From RGIG3528 sp045598045 (lineage in GTDB: Bacteria > Bacillota > Clostridia > Lachnospirales > Lachnospiraceae), in NCBI GenBank assembly GCA_045598045.1, contig JAZLLG010000037.1, forward strand, positions 1 to 22,472: a DNA stretch of 22,472 nucleotides, given 5' to 3'. A model generated the notes under the pieces. That model was not told where the DNA came from, did no database searches, and saw only the letters and a program-made list of their open reading frames with translations. This document shows, piece after piece, positions 21,428 through 22,472 of this stretch (positions are counted from its first letter, which is position 1; each line of letters starts with the position of its first letter). Both the position numbers and the translations under genes were made by a program.

Positions 21428-21491
21428 CCGTATCTCCTCCTGCTTTTTGATCGGAGTTTATAAAATCCCGCTCCAGAACACAACCAAATAC

Positions 21492-21519
21492 ATTTTACAT
21501 CTAAAAAAAAGAATGTCAA
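21492..21519 (-). promoter_or_regulatory. Promoter of the XRE-membrane gene
   Basis: On the minus strand a consensus TTGACA (21514-21519) and TAAAAT (21492-21497, 5/6) are separated by 16 bp that include a run of eight T. The predicted start leaves a leader of about 58 nt. Confidence 0.7.
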
Positions 21520-21570
21520 AATGCTTTTACAAATCCAAAAAAGATAAGTAACGAAGCGGATTATCCGGCC

Positions 21571-21651
21571 TTACTCGCTCATAATCTGTTTCAGAAGTAT
21601 TTTTTTCATTGATTTTCCGTAAGTAAACATAATTCCCTCATAGTCTTTCAT
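21571..21651 (-). pseudogene. 26-codon ORF, probable 3' exon remnant beside the group II intron
   Basis: An ATG at 21649-21651 with AGGAG nine bases upstream reads MKDYEGIMFTYGKSMKKILL and six more residues to TAA at 21571-21573. It begins about 20 bases after the group II intron's 3' end. It may be a tiny gene or the tail of the gene or intergenic site into which the intron inserted; a TAG stands in frame just upstream. CGGATAATCCG follows the stop as a small hairpin, but the T-run lies too far away to call a terminator. No family recognised. Confidence 0.35.
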
Positions 21652-21671
21652 GCTTGCAGACTCCTATTGCA

Positions 21672-22472
21672 ATCGAGTAGGAGAAAATTTCTCATTATAG
21701 AGAAATTTTCGACCTCTCACACCACCGTGCGTACCGTTCGGTACACGGCGGTTCAATCAACTTAACAAGTACCACACCTTTCGGTGTAGTAGTCTAACAT
21801 CGAGACTAGTCCAAATGAGGCTAGTCTTTCTTTGCTTATTGCATATGAGACAGCTGTTCCTCTACATACTCTAGCAATTCTGTTACCAGCATAGGCTACA
21901 GAGTATGCTCGTTTTCGGTTTACTCCGAGCTTCATGAGGTTCTTCGCTCTGTTCTGCGGAGTTTTCCAATGTTTCCATATGCACATGCGAAGTCTATATC
22001 GAATTGTTCCGTCCATGTTGTAGCAGATACTCCTCATCGTTCCTATCTTGAAATAGTTAATCCATCCCCTGATAAGTTGATTGAGTTTCTCTACTTTATA
22101 GCTGTTGCTAACGCCCCAACTTCGACAAGTGAGTTCTTTCATCCTTTTCTTAAACTTCGCTACTGACTTTGCATGTGGCTTCGCCTTGAACTGATGTGCT
22201 TTTGAGTCAAAGAAGAATCCAAATCCAAGGTATTTAAGTCCTTGTGGTTTATCTACTTTGCTCTTGGTCATGTTGACCTTGAGCCCTAGTTTCTCTTCAA
22301 TGAATCGTGAGATATTTCTCATAACTCTGTTAGCAGACATTTCACTTCCGACCATAATGATACAGTCATCTGCGTATCGGACAAAGTTAAGCCCTCGCTT
22401 TTCCATTTCCTTATCAAGTTCATTTAGCATGATGTTTGCCAGCAATGGCGATAGATTTCCTCCTTGTGGTGT
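21672..22472 (-). mobile_element. 3' part of a group II intron (continues beyond the right edge)
   Basis: After the reverse transcriptase stop the minus strand holds the ribozyme's end. Domain V is the hairpin CCGCCGTG/CACGGTGG (21722-21751) with a two-base CG bulge and an upper UACC/GGUA helix closing a GAAC loop, the characteristic shape. Domain VI follows as a perfect 11-bp stem GAAAATTTCTC/GAGAAATTTTC (21683-21710). The CCTACTCGATT that follows should contain the branch-point A and the 3' splice site. The exact last base is uncertain by a few positions. The 5' part and 5' exon are outside the window. Intron RNA would be transcribed leftwards, the same strand as the XRE gene. Confidence 0.8.
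21762..22472 (-). CDS. ltrA: Group II intron reverse transcriptase/maturase, C-terminal part
   Basis: The last 236 residues are present; the start lies beyond the right edge. The visible part opens with TPQGGNLSPLLANIMLNELD (RT block 4), then FVRYADDCIIM with the catalytic YADD (33-36), and KYLGF of block 7. The maturase X domain follows, including LNQLIRGWINYFKIG, and the tail runs SFGLVSMLDYYTERC. The C-terminus ends without an HNH endonuclease domain, so target entry would rely on exposed single strands, as in several bacterial intron classes. The protein both splices the intron and copies it back into DNA. Nothing in the visible portion is broken. Its stop sits about ten bases before domain V, as expected for an ORF in domain IV. 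Confidence 0.93.
   Translation of the reverse strand, partial: TPQGGNLSPLLANIMLNELDKEMEKRGLNFVRYADDCIIMVGSEMSANRVMRNISRFIEEKLGLKVNMTKSKVDKPQGLKYLGFGFFFDSKAHQFKAKPHAKSVAKFKKRMKELTCRSWGVSNSYKVEKLNQLIRGWINYFKIGTMRSICYNMDGTIRYRLRMCIWKHWKTPQNRAKNLMKLGVNRKRAYSVAYAGNRIARVCRGTAVSYAISKERLASFGLVSMLDYYTERCGTC

Noticed and set aside
1..22472. CRISPR array, tRNA or rRNA genes
   Set aside because: No regularly spaced direct repeats, cloverleaf-like or rRNA-like sequence was seen on either strand.

Overview
The window looks like chromosomal DNA from a moderately low-GC Gram-positive anaerobe of the Clostridia, probably Lachnospiraceae. This is inferred from strong AGGAGG-type ribosome binding sites, short intergenic gaps, lipobox-type lipoproteins, the cation-symporter/GH105/GH125 gene content and the aroF-tyrA arrangement. 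No rRNA or tRNA gene is present to fix the taxon.

Layout. (1) Positions 1-520 hold a possibly broken ORF leaving the left edge, a strong terminator, and a 39-codon MerR-family remnant that keeps an intact MerR-type promoter and operator. (2) Positions 525-13762, minus strand, are a tightly packed ten-gene operon. In transcription order it encodes an endonuclease/exonuclease/phosphatase-fold hydrolase, a LacI regulator, a PHP-domain metallohydrolase, a beta-propeller protein resembling PL11 rhamnogalacturonan lyases, a GH105-type unsaturated uronyl hydrolase, two mutually related large proteins of unassigned function, a GPH-family sugar:cation symporter, a lipoprotein and a membrane-anchored metallophosphoesterase. 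(3) Divergent from it, 13934-16390 encodes a metallophosphoesterase and a GH125 exo-alpha-1,6-mannosidase. The shared intergenic region carries a perfect 18-bp LacI-type palindrome and two promoters that appear to share one self-complementary -35 hexamer (TTGCAA). (4) Positions 16428-18345 hold a HAD hydrolase and an orphan lipoprotein. (5) Positions 18430-20488, minus strand, are an aroF-tyrA operon for tyrosine synthesis. It is preceded by a 20-codon leader peptide with five consecutive Tyr codons and by mutually exclusive RNA helices ending in an intrinsic terminator: a textbook attenuator. (6) Positions 20599-22472 hold a gene remnant, an XRE regulator fused to a four-helix membrane domain, and the 3' end of a group II intron with its reverse transcriptase, which runs off the right edge.

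How the genes fit together (inference). Regions 2 and 3 look like a LacI-controlled locus for an acidic oligosaccharide. The symporter imports it, cytoplasmic lyase-like and GH105 enzymes cut it, and four separate phosphoesterase-type hydrolases suggest that the glycan carries phosphate or another ester. GH125 adds alpha-mannoside cleavage. No enzyme of regions 2-3 has a secretory signal except the lipoprotein and the anchored phosphoesterase, so degradation would be mainly intracellular. The two related proteins at 4053-8409 share a His/Tyr/Arg pattern that could mark an undescribed lyase or hydrolase family. Together with the tyrosine attenuator they are the most noteworthy items here.
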